Assembly: GCA_938022295.1 (NCBI GenBank)
Contig: CALIDR010000292.1
Span: forward strand, 1 to 22,605
DNA length: 22,605 nt
DNA from: an uncultured Burkholderiaceae bacterium
GTDB lineage: Bacteria > Pseudomonadota > Gammaproteobacteria > Burkholderiales > Burkholderiaceae_C
Reading direction: 5' to 3'
Below, piece after piece: positions 15,224 to 22,579 of this stretch. Under the pieces are notes generated by a model. The model made no database searches. It was not told where the DNA came from and was given only the letters and a program-made list of their open reading frames with translations. The number at the start of each line of letters is the position of its first letter. Position 1 is the stretch's first letter. The position numbers and the translations under genes are program-made.

Positions 15224-15589
15224 TCAGTCGGCGACGATCGCGTAGGTCTTCGTCAGCGGTTCGAGGACTTCGAACGAGCCGCGAAAGCCCGCCGGCAGCC
15301 ACAGCGCCTCGCCCGGGCCGACCTCCTGCACCACGCCGTCGTCGCCGTGCACCCGGCACCGCCCGGCGAGCACGGTGAACAGCTCGCGCTCGCCGGCGCC
15401 CATCTCGATGCGCCAGTGCCCCGGCTCGCAGCGCCAGACCCCGGCGTAGACGCGCCCCGCCACCGCCTCGTCGACCACGTTCCAGGTCTCGCGGCGCGGG
15501 TTGCCGAGGAGCAGCCGCTCGGGCTTCGGATGGTCGACTTCGGGCACACCGGGCATCGTGGCGTGCAGCTTGATCGCTGCGCTGGGCAT
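15224..15589 (-). CDS. Small cupin-domain protein
   Basis: A single-domain cupin of 121 residues starting at the ATG at 15589. A GTG at 15598 is in frame, but it overlaps a GGAGG sequence (15598-15602) that is ideally placed, 8 bases upstream, for the ATG. The fold is suggested by WRCEPGHWRIEM, RELFTVLAGRCRV and VGPGEALWLPAGFRGSFEVLEP, the pattern of the Cupin_3 (DUF861, EutQ-like) group, with a C-terminal TKTYAIV strand. The canonical metal-binding histidines of cupins are not obvious, which is common in this group. Substrate unknown. It is the last gene of the dnaX-ybaB-recR run, 41 bases after recR, and may be co-transcribed without being functionally linked. Confidence 0.85.
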   Translation of the reverse strand: MPSAAIKLHATMPGVPEVDHPKPERLLLGNPRRETWNVVDEAVAGRVYAGVWRCEPGHWRIEMGAGERELFTVLAGRCRVHGDDGVVQEVGPGEALWLPAGFRGSFEVLEPLTKTYAIVAD

Positions 15590-15597
15590 GGCGGGCA

Positions 15598-15602
15598 CCT
15601 CC
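15598..15602 (-). promoter_or_regulatory. Shine-Dalgarno that fixes the cupin start
   Basis: GGAGG on the minus strand, 8 bases before the ATG at 15589. It overlaps the first base of an alternative in-frame GTG at 15598, which therefore cannot use it, so the shorter 121-residue form is preferred. Confidence 0.7.
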
Positions 15603-15630
15603 GGATACGGGGGAACGAGGCAAACGCGGG

Positions 15631-16242
15631 TCAGCGGCGGTCGGCCAGCGCGTGCGCGATCGTCGACAGGTCGACGTATTCGAGCTCGCTGCCCGCGGGC
15701 ACGCCGCGCGCGAGCCGGGTGACCCTGAGGCCGCGCTCGCGCAGCGCCTGGCCGAGCAGGTGCGCGGTGGCCTCGCCTTCGGCGGTGAAGCTGGTGGCGA
15801 GGATCACTTCCTCGACGACGCCGTCGGCGGCGCGCTGCAGCAGTTCGGCCACGCCGATGTCGCGCGCGCCGACGCCGTCGAGCGGACTCAGCCGCCCGAG
15901 GAGCACGAAGTACAGGCCGTGATAGGTGCCGGTGCGCTCGAGCGCCGCCTGGTCGGCCGGGGTCTCGACGACGGCGAGCAGCCGCCCCTCGCGCCGCGGA
16001 TCCAGACAGGTCGCGCAGACCTCGGTCTCGCTGAAGGTGTGGCAGCGCCGGCAGTGCCCGACGCGCTCGACCGCGCTGGCGAGCGCCTGCGACAGCCGCA
16101 GTGCGCCGTCGCGGTCGTGCTGCAGCAAGTGGAACGCCATGCGCTGCGCCGATTTCACGCCCACGCCGGGCAGCCGGCGCAGCGCCTCGACGAGCGCGGC
16201 GAGGCTCGATCCGGGGTGCGTGCCGGGGCTGGGCGCGGCCAA
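15631..16242 (-). CDS. recR: Recombination mediator protein RecR
   Basis: Ring-forming DNA-binding protein that works with RecO and RecF to load RecA on gapped DNA. The 203 residues show the helix-hairpin-helix region (ALRRLPGVGVKSAQRMAFHLL, split across 20-40), the four-cysteine zinc finger (Cys64, Cys67, Cys76, Cys79: CRRC then CATC), and the Toprim domain beginning LLAVVETPADQAALERTG (Glu93) and continuing LGRLSPLDGVG. The C-terminus ATSFTAEGEATAHLL and LARGVPAGSELEYVD is standard for RecR. The only plausible start in the short space after ybaB is a TTG at 16242; no ATG or GTG precedes the conserved region. The gene starts 10 bases after the ybaB stop. Confidence 0.95.
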   Translation of the reverse strand: MAAPSPGTHPGSSLAALVEALRRLPGVGVKSAQRMAFHLLQHDRDGALRLSQALASAVERVGHCRRCHTFSETEVCATCLDPRREGRLLAVVETPADQAALERTGTYHGLYFVLLGRLSPLDGVGARDIGVAELLQRAADGVVEEVILATSFTAEGEATAHLLGQALRERGLRVTRLARGVPAGSELEYVDLSTIAHALADRR

Positions 16243-16252
16243 GGTGCGCCGC

Positions 16253-16579
16253 TCAGAACGGCAGCTTCATGCCCGGCGGCAGCGGCAGCCCCGCGGTCAG
16301 CTGGCCCATCTTCTGCTGCGTGACCTCCTCGGCGCGGCGCACGCCGTCGTTGAACGCCGCGGCCACCAGGTCCTCGAGCATGTCCTTGTCCTCGGCGAGC
16401 AGGCTCGGGTCGATCGCCACGCGCTTGACGTCGTGCTTGCACGTCATCACGACCTTGACCAGGCCGGCGCCCGACTGGCCCTCGACCTCGATCGAGGCCA
16501 GTTCCTCCTGCGCGCGGCGCAGGTTGTCCTGCATCGCCTGGGCCTGCTTCATCAGGCCGGCCAGCTGGTTCTTCATCAT
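16253..16579 (-). CDS. ybaB: YbaB/EbfC family nucleoid-associated protein
   Basis: Small DNA-binding dimer that coats the nucleoid. The 108 residues align along their length with E. coli YbaB: LMKQAQAMQDNLRRAQEEL, then EGQSGAGLVKVVMTCKHDVKRV, IDPSLLAEDKDMLEDLVAAAFND and the C-terminal GLPLPPGMKLPF. Two ATGs are adjacent (16579 and 16576); AAAGGAACG lies 6 or 9 bases upstream, so either could be used. It sits between dnaX and recR, the order found across many bacteria, and its product is thought to act with the recombination machinery on the basis of that conserved order. Confidence 0.95.
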   Translation of the reverse strand: MMKNQLAGLMKQAQAMQDNLRRAQEELASIEVEGQSGAGLVKVVMTCKHDVKRVAIDPSLLAEDKDMLEDLVAAAFNDGVRRAEEVTQQKMGQLTAGLPLPPGMKLPF

Positions 16580-16653
16580 CGGGCGTTCCTTTGCGGTTCG
16601 TTGGACGGGGCCGGCCGTCGGGGCGGGCCGAGCGACGGCGTCGCGGCGGGTCG

Positions 16654-18381
16654 TCAATGCGGCTTGATCGACCCTGGCACGATGCGCGCGGTTTCGTACT
16701 GCGCGAGTATCTGCTGCACCAGCGGGTCGCCGCGGATGATGCGTTCGGCCTCGGCCTGGCGGCGCGCGCGCTCGGCCGCCTCGCGCAGCGCCGGCGAATC
16801 GTGCGCGACGCCGGCCTCGACCTCCAGCCGCACCGCGCGCCCGAGGTGCTCGGCCAGCGCTGCCTGCAGCTTCTCGCGCACCGGCGCCGTGCGCAGCGAC
16901 TCGCGCTCGACGCGCAGCCGCCACCGCCCCGCGGCGTCGTCGACAGCGACCAGTTCGGCCTGCAGCGCCAGTTCGCGCGGCAGCGCAGCGAGGCGCTGCG
17001 CGCCGTCGAGCGCGTCGACGAGCGCCGCCCAGCGGTCGCCGAGCGGCGTCGCGACGTGGGCGACGTCCGGCGTGGCGGACCGCTCGCGCACCGCAGCCGG
17101 CAACGACCGGGCGGGGGCCGCTTGGGCCGCCGCGTCGTCGCTCGCATCCGCATTGTGGCGGTCCACCAGCGGGCCCGTCACCGGCACCCGCGCGCTGGCC
17201 GCCGCACCGGCCGCGGCCGGCATCGGACGCGCCGCCGGCCGCGCCGCGCCGCCTTCGCCCGCCGCCGGCCGCGGCGGCCCGCCGGCGGGAGGGACCGCGA
17301 ACAGGCGCAGCAGCGTCATCGTCAGCCCGGCGTACTCGTCGGGAGCAAGGCCGAGCTCGCCGCGGCCGTGCAGCACGATGCTGTAGAGTAGTTGCGTCTC
17401 GTCGGGGGCGAGTGCCGCAGCGAGCCGGCGCACGCCGGCGGTGTCGGGGTCGGCGTCGTCGAGCACTTCGGGCACCGCCTGCGCGACCGCCATCTGCTGC
17501 AGCAGCGACGCGATCTCCTCTAGCGTCGCCGCGGCCGAGTGCCCGGCCTCGCGCAGGCGGTCGATCGCCGCCAGCAGCGCCGCGCCGTCGCGCCGCGCCA
17601 GCGCGTCGACGAGGCGCTCGGCGTGGTCGCGGTCCACCGCGCCGAGCATCGCGCGCACACCGGCCTCGTCGATCGCGCCGCCGCCGTAGGCGATCGCCTG
17701 GTCGGCGAGCGACAGCGCGTCGCGCATCGAGCCGCGCGCCGCGCGCGCGAGCAGACGCAGCGCCGCCGGCTGCGCGCTCACGCCTTCGCTCGCAAGCACC
17801 TGCTCGAGGTGCTGCTGCACGACGTCGGGCGCGATCGGCCGCAGGTTGAACTGCAGGCAGCGGCTGAGCACGGTGGGCAGCATCTTCTCGGGATCGGTCG
17901 TCGCAAGCACGAACTTCAGGTACTCCGGCGGCTCCTCGAGCGTCTTCAGCAGCGCGTTGAACGACTCCTTCGTCAGCTGGTGCGCCTCGTCGATCATGAA
18001 GACCTTGAAGCGGCCGACGACGGGCTTGTACGCCGCACGTTCGAGAAGGTCGCGGATCTCGTCGATGCCGCGGTTGCTCGCCGCGTCGAGCTCGACGTAG
18101 TCGAGGTAGCGGTCGGCGTCGATCTCGGTGCACGCCTGGCACGTGCCGCACGGCGTCGCGGTGACGCCGCCGCTGCCGTCGGGCCCGGTGCAGTTCAGGC
18201 TCTTGGCGAGGATGCGCGACACCGTCGTCTTGCCGACGCCGCGCGTGCCGGTGAAGAGGTACGCGTGGTGCAGCCGCCGCTGCTCGAGCGCGTGCGTCAG
18301 CGCCCGCACGACGGCGTCCTGACCGACCATCTGCGCGAACGAGCGCGGCCGGTACTTGCGCGCCAGCACCACGTACGACAT
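16654..18381 (-). CDS. dnaX: DNA polymerase III subunit gamma/tau
   Basis: Clamp-loader ATPase of the replisome; tau also links the polymerase cores to the helicase. From the ATG at 18381 it has 575 residues and begins MSYVVLARKYRPRSFAQMVG, the family's usual start. The AAA+ module has Walker A GTRGVGKT (45-52), four zinc cysteines (Cys64, Cys78, Cys81, Cys84), DEAH (131-134), and the SRC arginine-finger motif (173-175). Domain III follows to about residue 365; the rest is an Ala/Pro-rich tau tail with a conserved end region. No A-rich slippery heptamer of the E. coli type (A AAA AAG) is visible, so a separate gamma form through that mechanism is not supported. A second in-frame ATG lies at 18390, but it overlaps the TAGAAT hexamer that may be the promoter. 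Confidence 0.96.
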   Translation of the reverse strand: MSYVVLARKYRPRSFAQMVGQDAVVRALTHALEQRRLHHAYLFTGTRGVGKTTVSRILAKSLNCTGPDGSGGVTATPCGTCQACTEIDADRYLDYVELDAASNRGIDEIRDLLERAAYKPVVGRFKVFMIDEAHQLTKESFNALLKTLEEPPEYLKFVLATTDPEKMLPTVLSRCLQFNLRPIAPDVVQQHLEQVLASEGVSAQPAALRLLARAARGSMRDALSLADQAIAYGGGAIDEAGVRAMLGAVDRDHAERLVDALARRDGAALLAAIDRLREAGHSAAATLEEIASLLQQMAVAQAVPEVLDDADPDTAGVRRLAAALAPDETQLLYSIVLHGRGELGLAPDEYAGLTMTLLRLFAVPPAGGPPRPAAGEGGAARPAARPMPAAAGAAASARVPVTGPLVDRHNADASDDAAAQAAPARSLPAAVRERSATPDVAHVATPLGDRWAALVDALDGAQRLAALPRELALQAELVAVDDAAGRWRLRVERESLRTAPVREKLQAALAEHLGRAVRLEVEAGVAHDSPALREAAERARRQAEAERIIRGDPLVQQILAQYETARIVPGSIKPH

Positions 18382-18388
18382 CGGCGGC

Positions 18389-18394
18389 ATTCTA
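18389..18394 (-). promoter_or_regulatory. Possible -10 element of dnaX, leaderless arrangement
   Basis: TAGAAT read on the minus strand, five of six consensus bases, ending exactly 7 bases before the dnaX ATG at 18381. The intervening GCCGCCG has no Shine-Dalgarno. Transcription would start at the ATG. The closest -35-like word, TGGACG (18420-18415), is 20 bases away, longer than usual. Confidence 0.5.
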
Positions 18395-18443
18395 CGGGGC
18401 GGTCTGCGCCGCGCCGTCCACGCGCCCGTCACGGGGTGCGGCC

Positions 18444-18449
18444 GATAAT
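18444..18449 (+). promoter_or_regulatory. Possible -10 element of the PurM-like gene, leaderless arrangement
   Basis: GATAAT, five of six consensus bases, ending exactly 7 bases before the ATG at 18457. The intervening GCCCCGC has no Shine-Dalgarno. This repeats the geometry on the dnaX side of the same 75-base divergent spacer. No clear -35 is visible. Confidence 0.5.
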
Positions 18450-18456
18450 GCCCCGC

Positions 18457-19572
18457 ATGAACTCCGCTGCCGGCACCGGGCTGACCTACCACCAGGCGGG
18501 GGTCGACTACGACCTCGTCGACCCGCTGAAGATCGCCGCCCAGCGCGCCGCGGCGGCCACCGCGGGCAACCTCGCGGCGCACGGGGTGGCCGAAGTCGCC
18601 GCCTCGCGCGGCGAGTCGGCCTACGTCGTCGACGTCGGCCCGTTCCTGCTCGCGAGCATCGTCGAGTGCCTCGGCACCAAGGTGCTGGTGGCCGACGCGA
18701 TGGCGCGCCTGACCGGTGTCGGCCACTACGAGGCGATCGCGCAGGACACGATCGCGATGGCGGTCAACGACCTGATCACGGTCGGCGCCACGCCGCTCGT
18801 CGTGCAGGCTTACTGGGCCGCCGGCGGCAGCGACTGGTTCGCCGACGCGGCACGCGCGCAGGCGCTCGTCGACGGCTGGCGGCGCGCCTGCGACCGCTGC
18901 GGCGTCGCCTGGGGCGGCGGCGAGACGCCGGCGCTGGCCGGCATCGTCGAGGCCGGCCGCGTCGACCTCGCCGCCGCGTGCACCGGCCTCGTGAACCCGA
19001 AGTCGCGCCTGAGCCTGGGCGAGCGGCTCGCGCCCGGCGACGCGATCGTGCTGCTCGCGGCCAGCGGCATCCACGCCAACGGCCTGAGCCTGGCACGCAA
19101 GCTCGCCGAGCGGCTGCCGCAGGGCTACCTGACGCCCGTCACGTCGACGCAGAACTACGGCGAGGCGCTGCTGGAGCCGACCCCCCTGTACGCCCCGGTG
19201 ACCGAGGCGCTGTGGGCGGCAGGCATCGTGCCGCACTACGCGGCCAACGTCACCGGCCACGGCTGGCGCAAGCTGATGCGCCACCCGGCGGCGTTGACGT
19301 ACCGCATCCACCGCCTGCCCGACGTGCCGGCCGTGCTGCGCTTCGTGCAGCTGCACGCCAACCTCGACGACCGCGAGGCCTACGGCACGTTCAACATGGG
19401 CGCGGGCTTCGCGCTGTTCGTCGCCGCCGCCGACGCCGAGCGCTGCGTCGACGTCGCCCGCGCGCAAGGCGTGGCGGCCTGGGTCGCGGGCCGGGTCGAG
19501 GCCGGGCCGAAGCAGGTCGTCATCGAGCCGCTCGGCCTGACCTTCGGCGCCGACGACCTGCGGCTGCGCTGA
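18457..19572 (+). CDS. AIR synthase (PurM) superfamily protein, divergent paralogue
   Basis: A 371-residue protein with the PurM-type two-domain ATP-binding fold. It opens with TYHQAGVDYDLVDPLKI, like the SYKDAGVDIDAG of PurM, and keeps AVNDLITVGATPL (102-114), GGGETPALAGI (153-163), the HANGLSLARKL segment (206-216), LLEPTPLYAPV (238-248) and AYGTFNMGAGFALF (308-321). Key positions differ, however: the PurM nucleotide-loop TDGVGTK is VECLGTK here (69-75), and the LTGGG motif is VTGHG (265-269). Standard automatic annotation would be phosphoribosylformylglycinamidine cyclo-ligase; I think it is more likely a paralogue with another or altered substrate, acting in the cytoplasm. It is divergent from dnaX, not next to other pur genes. 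Confidence 0.8.
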   Translation: MNSAAGTGLTYHQAGVDYDLVDPLKIAAQRAAAATAGNLAAHGVAEVAASRGESAYVVDVGPFLLASIVECLGTKVLVADAMARLTGVGHYEAIAQDTIAMAVNDLITVGATPLVVQAYWAAGGSDWFADAARAQALVDGWRRACDRCGVAWGGGETPALAGIVEAGRVDLAAACTGLVNPKSRLSLGERLAPGDAIVLLAASGIHANGLSLARKLAERLPQGYLTPVTSTQNYGEALLEPTPLYAPVTEALWAAGIVPHYAANVTGHGWRKLMRHPAALTYRIHRLPDVPAVLRFVQLHANLDDREAYGTFNMGAGFALFVAAADAERCVDVARAQGVAAWVAGRVEAGPKQVVIEPLGLTFGADDLRLR

Positions 19573-19587
19573 GCGCCGGTCCGGCGC
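19573..19587. repeat. Short inverted repeat after the PurM-like gene
   Basis: GCGCCGG-T-CCGGCGC begins at the base after the stop codon. As RNA it would form about a 5-bp stem with a 5-base loop. It has no T tract, so it is a weak terminator candidate only. The remainder of the spacer to 19764 holds no feature I can support beyond the ribosome-binding site GGAA near 19754. Confidence 0.25.
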
Positions 19588-19764
19588 CTGCGGCCGCGCG
19601 ATCGCGTCCGCCGATCTGACGGGCCGCACGGGTCCGATTCCACCGTTCGGGCCGCCCGCGGGTCGCCACACTCGTGCGATCCGCCCGTCGTGGGCGCTGG
19701 CCCCTCGTCCGTCCGCTCAAGGCGCGCCCCACGGCGCCGATAGCTGTTCGTCCGGAATCGTCCG

Positions 19765-21780
19765 ATGCCGCATTCACCCGCTTCCCGGTCCCTCCGCCCG
19801 TCGCCCGCGCACCCGCCCCGGGCGCGCCCGGTCGCGCTGGCCGTGACGGCGCTGCTGGCCGTCGTGCCGGCGGCCGGCCACGCCGCCGCCGACCCGATCG
19901 CGCTCAGTCTCGAGCAGCTGCTCGACGTCAAGGTCGTCGGCGCGTCCAAGTACGAGCAGTCGCGCGCCGACGTCGCCGCCGCGGTGCGCGTGATCGGGCG
20001 CGACGAGATCCGCGCCTACGGCTGGCGCACGCTCGATCAGGCGCTGGCCAGCCTGCCCGGCGTGCACACGACGTACGACCGCCAGTACGTCTACCTCGGC
20101 ACCCGCGGATTCGGGCTGCCGGGCGACTACAACACCCGCGTGCTCGTCACCGTCAACGGCAACCGCCTCAACGACGTCACCTACGACGGCGGGCCGATGG
20201 GGCGCCAGCTGCCGATCGACCTCGACGCGATCGAGCGCATCGAGTTCATCCCCGGCCCCGGCAGCGCCGTCTACGGGCAGAACGCGATGTTCGGCGTCGT
20301 CAACCTCGTCACCCGCAGCGGCGAGAGCGTGGCCGGCACCGAGCTGCGCGCCGGCGGCCAGCAGCCGCAGTCGCTGGTCGAGGGCACCGTCGTGTGGGGG
20401 CGGCGCCTGGACAGCGGCTGGGACGTGCTCGTGACGGCCACCGGCCTGCGCGCCGGCGGCCAGGACCTGTCGATCGACTACGGCGCCGCCGGCGTGAGCG
20501 GCACCGCGCGCGGCCAGGACCGCGAACGCGACGTCGAGGCCTACGCGCGCGCCGCCCGCGGCCCGTGGGCGGCCGAGCTCGTCTACGGCCGCTGGCGCAA
20601 GGACGACCCGACCGGCGCCTTCCTGTCCGACCCGCTGACGCCGGGCCAGTACCAGGGCGACGGCTACGCGATCGCGCAGCTGCAGTGGCAGCAGGGGCTG
20701 CGCGACGACTCGCTGCAGGTCCTCGCGCGCGCGTTCGCCGGCCGCGAAGACTACCGCTCGCGCCTGTTCTACGACGGCGCACCGTTCGAGTTTCCGGCCA
20801 CCAGCGTGTGGCTCGGCGGCGAGGTGCGCCTGCTGAGCCTGGCCTGGCCGGGCCACAAGCTGATGGTCGGCCTCGAAGCGCAGGACAACCGCCGCGCCGA
20901 CCAGAGCGTCGACGACGTCGGCGCGCCGGAGAACAGCTTCACGATCCGCAGCCCCGGCTGGCGCGTCGGCGTCTACGTGCAGGACGAATGGCGCTTCGCC
21001 GAAGGCTGGAGCTCCACGCTCGGCGCCCGCGTCGACCGCAACGACCGCACCGGCACCGCCGTCAGCCCGCGCGCGGCGCTGATCTGGCAGCCGAGCCCGG
21101 CGACGACGCTCAAGGCGATGGCCGGGCGTGCCCACCGCGCCCCCAACGCCTACGAGCAGGACTACGACGACGGCTTCGCGCAGATCGCCAACCCGGCGCT
21201 CGACGGCGAGACGATCGACACCTTCGAGCTCGTCGGCGAGCACCGCCTCGGCGACGGTCTGCTGCTCGGCGCGGCGGCCTACGCGTGGAAGATGAAGGAC
21301 CTGATCACGCTCGGCGCCGACGCCGACAGCGGCATCACGCAGTACCGCTCGGGTGCGCCGGTGCACGCGCGCGGCGTCGAGCTCACGCTCGACAAGGTCT
21401 GGACCTCGGGGGCGCGGCTGCGCGCCGGCGTCGCGCTGCAGCGCGTGCGCGGCGACGACGGTGCCGAGCTCGTCAACTCGCCGCAGCGCCAGGCCAAGCT
21501 CAACCTCGCCGCGCCGCTGCCGTGGGCCGGCGTGCGCGCCGGCGTCGAATGGCAGTACGAGAGCTCGCGCCTGACGCTGGACGGCTCGCGGCTCGGCGGC
21601 CGCTCGCTCGCCAACCTGTTCGTCGCCGCCGCCGGCTGGCAACCGGGGCTCGAAGTGGCGCTGACGGTGGGCAACCTGTCCGGCAAGCGGTACGCCCACC
21701 CGGGCGCCGAGAGCAACTGGCAGAACGCGATCCCACAGGACGGCCGCAGCGTGCGGCTCGACCTGCGGTGGCGGTTCTGA
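19765..21780 (+). CDS. TonB-dependent outer-membrane receptor
   Basis: Outer-membrane beta-barrel of 671 residues. The signal peptide ends near GHA (residue 40). Just after it lies ALSLEQLLDVKVVGASK (46-62), the N-terminal signature of many TonB-dependent receptors. The plug domain runs about 65-185 (RVIGRDEI, TLDQALASLPGV, LGTRGFG, NTRVLVTVNGNRLND, IERIEFIPGPGSAVYGQNAMFGVVNLVTR). The barrel fills the rest with alternating strands and ends in RLDLRWRF, with the terminal Phe of outer-membrane proteins. I see no STN signalling domain and no convincing TonB box. The ATG has GGAA 8 bases upstream. The ligand is unknown: no siderophore, heme or cobalamin genes are nearby. The downstream YfiR-family gene suggests a sensing role. 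Confidence 0.94.
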   Translation: MPHSPASRSLRPSPAHPPRARPVALAVTALLAVVPAAGHAAADPIALSLEQLLDVKVVGASKYEQSRADVAAAVRVIGRDEIRAYGWRTLDQALASLPGVHTTYDRQYVYLGTRGFGLPGDYNTRVLVTVNGNRLNDVTYDGGPMGRQLPIDLDAIERIEFIPGPGSAVYGQNAMFGVVNLVTRSGESVAGTELRAGGQQPQSLVEGTVVWGRRLDSGWDVLVTATGLRAGGQDLSIDYGAAGVSGTARGQDRERDVEAYARAARGPWAAELVYGRWRKDDPTGAFLSDPLTPGQYQGDGYAIAQLQWQQGLRDDSLQVLARAFAGREDYRSRLFYDGAPFEFPATSVWLGGEVRLLSLAWPGHKLMVGLEAQDNRRADQSVDDVGAPENSFTIRSPGWRVGVYVQDEWRFAEGWSSTLGARVDRNDRTGTAVSPRAALIWQPSPATTLKAMAGRAHRAPNAYEQDYDDGFAQIANPALDGETIDTFELVGEHRLGDGLLLGAAAYAWKMKDLITLGADADSGITQYRSGAPVHARGVELTLDKVWTSGARLRAGVALQRVRGDDGAELVNSPQRQAKLNLAAPLPWAGVRAGVEWQYESSRLTLDGSRLGGRSLANLFVAAAGWQPGLEVALTVGNLSGKRYAHPGAESNWQNAIPQDGRSVRLDLRWRF

Positions 21781-21804
21781 GCCGGTGACGGGTCCGCGGG
21801 TCCG

Positions 21805-22050
21805 ATGGCTGCCATGGCCTCCCCCTCGTGCGCGCCACGCTGGCCGCGGCGCGACGGCCACCGGCGTGCCGTCGCGGCCGCCCTGCGGCGCGGTGCCGCC
21901 TGCGCCGTGGCCGCCGTGCTGGCGAGCGCACCGTTGGCCGCCGACGCGCACACGCTCGAGGCGCTGCTGCGCATGTCGCTCGAGCGCCTGCTGCAGCTCG
22001 AGATCACGGTTCGGGCGTCGTGGCCCGCGGAGCCGCCGCGTGGGCGCTGA
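21805..22050 (+). CDS. Short secreted ORF resembling a receptor N-terminus
   Basis: An 81-residue reading frame starting 24 bases after the receptor stop and overlapping the next gene's start by 11 bases. It has a basic N-terminus, a hydrophobic signal-like stretch (ACAVAAVLASAPLAADA) and then HTLEALLRMSLERLLQLEITVRAS. That last part resembles the SLEQLLDVKVVGAS just after the signal peptide of the upstream receptor. It stops 33 residues after the predicted cleavage site, where a plug domain would begin. It may be a remnant of a second receptor gene or a small periplasmic protein in its own right. The overlap with the YfiR-like gene suggests it is translated. No strong ribosome-binding site is present at 21805 or at the alternative ATG at 21814. 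Unrecognised as a family. Confidence 0.5.
   Translation: MAAMASPSCAPRWPRRDGHRRAVAAALRRGAACAVAAVLASAPLAADAHTLEALLRMSLERLLQLEITVRASWPAEPPRGR
22029..22032 (+). promoter_or_regulatory. Shine-Dalgarno that fixes the YfiR-like start
   Basis: GGAG within CGGAGC, 7 bases before the GTG at 22040. It lies inside the end of the short upstream ORF and supports GTG at 22040 over the TTG at 22055 or starts further upstream. Confidence 0.5.
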
Positions 22051-22579
22051 AGCATTGCGGGTCGGCAGGTGGCGGGCGGCGCTGCTCGTCGTGCTGGGCG
22101 CGCTCGCCTGGCAGCCGGCGCTCGCGCTCGAGCTGCCGGAATACCGCCTGAAGGCCGCGTTCCTCTACAACTTCGCCGTCTTCACCGAGTGGCCGGCCGG
22201 CGTCGGGCCGACGCTGAACCTGTGCCTGCACGGCGGCGACCCCTTCGGCGCCGAGATCGACGGCCTGCAGGGCAAGGAGGTCAGCGCGCGCCGCATCGCC
22301 GTGCAGCGCGCGCCGGGCGCCGAGGCGCTGAAGGCGTGCCACGTCGTGTTCGTCGCCGCGCCGGCCGCCGAGAAGCTGCCGCGATTGTCCGAGCAGTTGC
22401 AAGGCCTGCCGGTGCTCGTCGTCGCCGACAGCGCCGGCGCGGCACGCCAGGGCGCGGCGCTGAACATGAGCGTGGTGCAGGGACGCGTCACGTTCCAGGC
22501 CAACCCGGCGGCCGCGCGCAATGCCGGCCTGACGCTGAGCTCGAAGCTGCTGCGCTTGGCCTCGGAGGTGGTGCCGTGA
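22040..22579 (+). CDS. YfiR-family (DUF4154) periplasmic protein
   Basis: A 179-residue exported protein starting at GTG 22040, with a signal peptide cleaved near PALA (residue 29). The mature sequence is typical of DUF4154/YfiR: EYRLKAAFLYNFAVFTEWP (34-52), then LCLHGGDPFG, a CHVVFVA strand (100-106), LPVLVVADS (123-131) and RVTFQANPAAARNAGLTLSSKLLRLA (149-174). Cys62 and Cys100 probably form the first disulfide known in Pseudomonas YfiR; the second cysteine pair of that protein is absent. In the YfiBNR system, YfiR is a periplasmic repressor of the diguanylate cyclase YfiN and is itself captured by an outer-membrane lipoprotein. Here it sits in an apparent operon with a TonB-dependent receptor, so the receptor may play the outer-membrane part. 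It overlaps both neighbours. Confidence 0.9.
   Translation: MGAEALRVGRWRAALLVVLGALAWQPALALELPEYRLKAAFLYNFAVFTEWPAGVGPTLNLCLHGGDPFGAEIDGLQGKEVSARRIAVQRAPGAEALKACHVVFVAAPAAEKLPRLSEQLQGLPVLVVADSAGAARQGAALNMSVVQGRVTFQANPAAARNAGLTLSSKLLRLASEVVP

Noticed and set aside
16654..17400. Possible programmed frameshift giving a short gamma form of DnaX
   Set aside because: I found no A-rich slippery heptamer followed by a stem-loop in the expected region; the tail is GC-rich and continuous.
16654..19671. Longer minus-strand frame extending dnaX upstream through the PurM-like gene
   Set aside because: The added N-terminal part is antisense to a conserved gene and has no conserved content; DnaX proteins begin at the MSYVVLARKYRPRSF segment.
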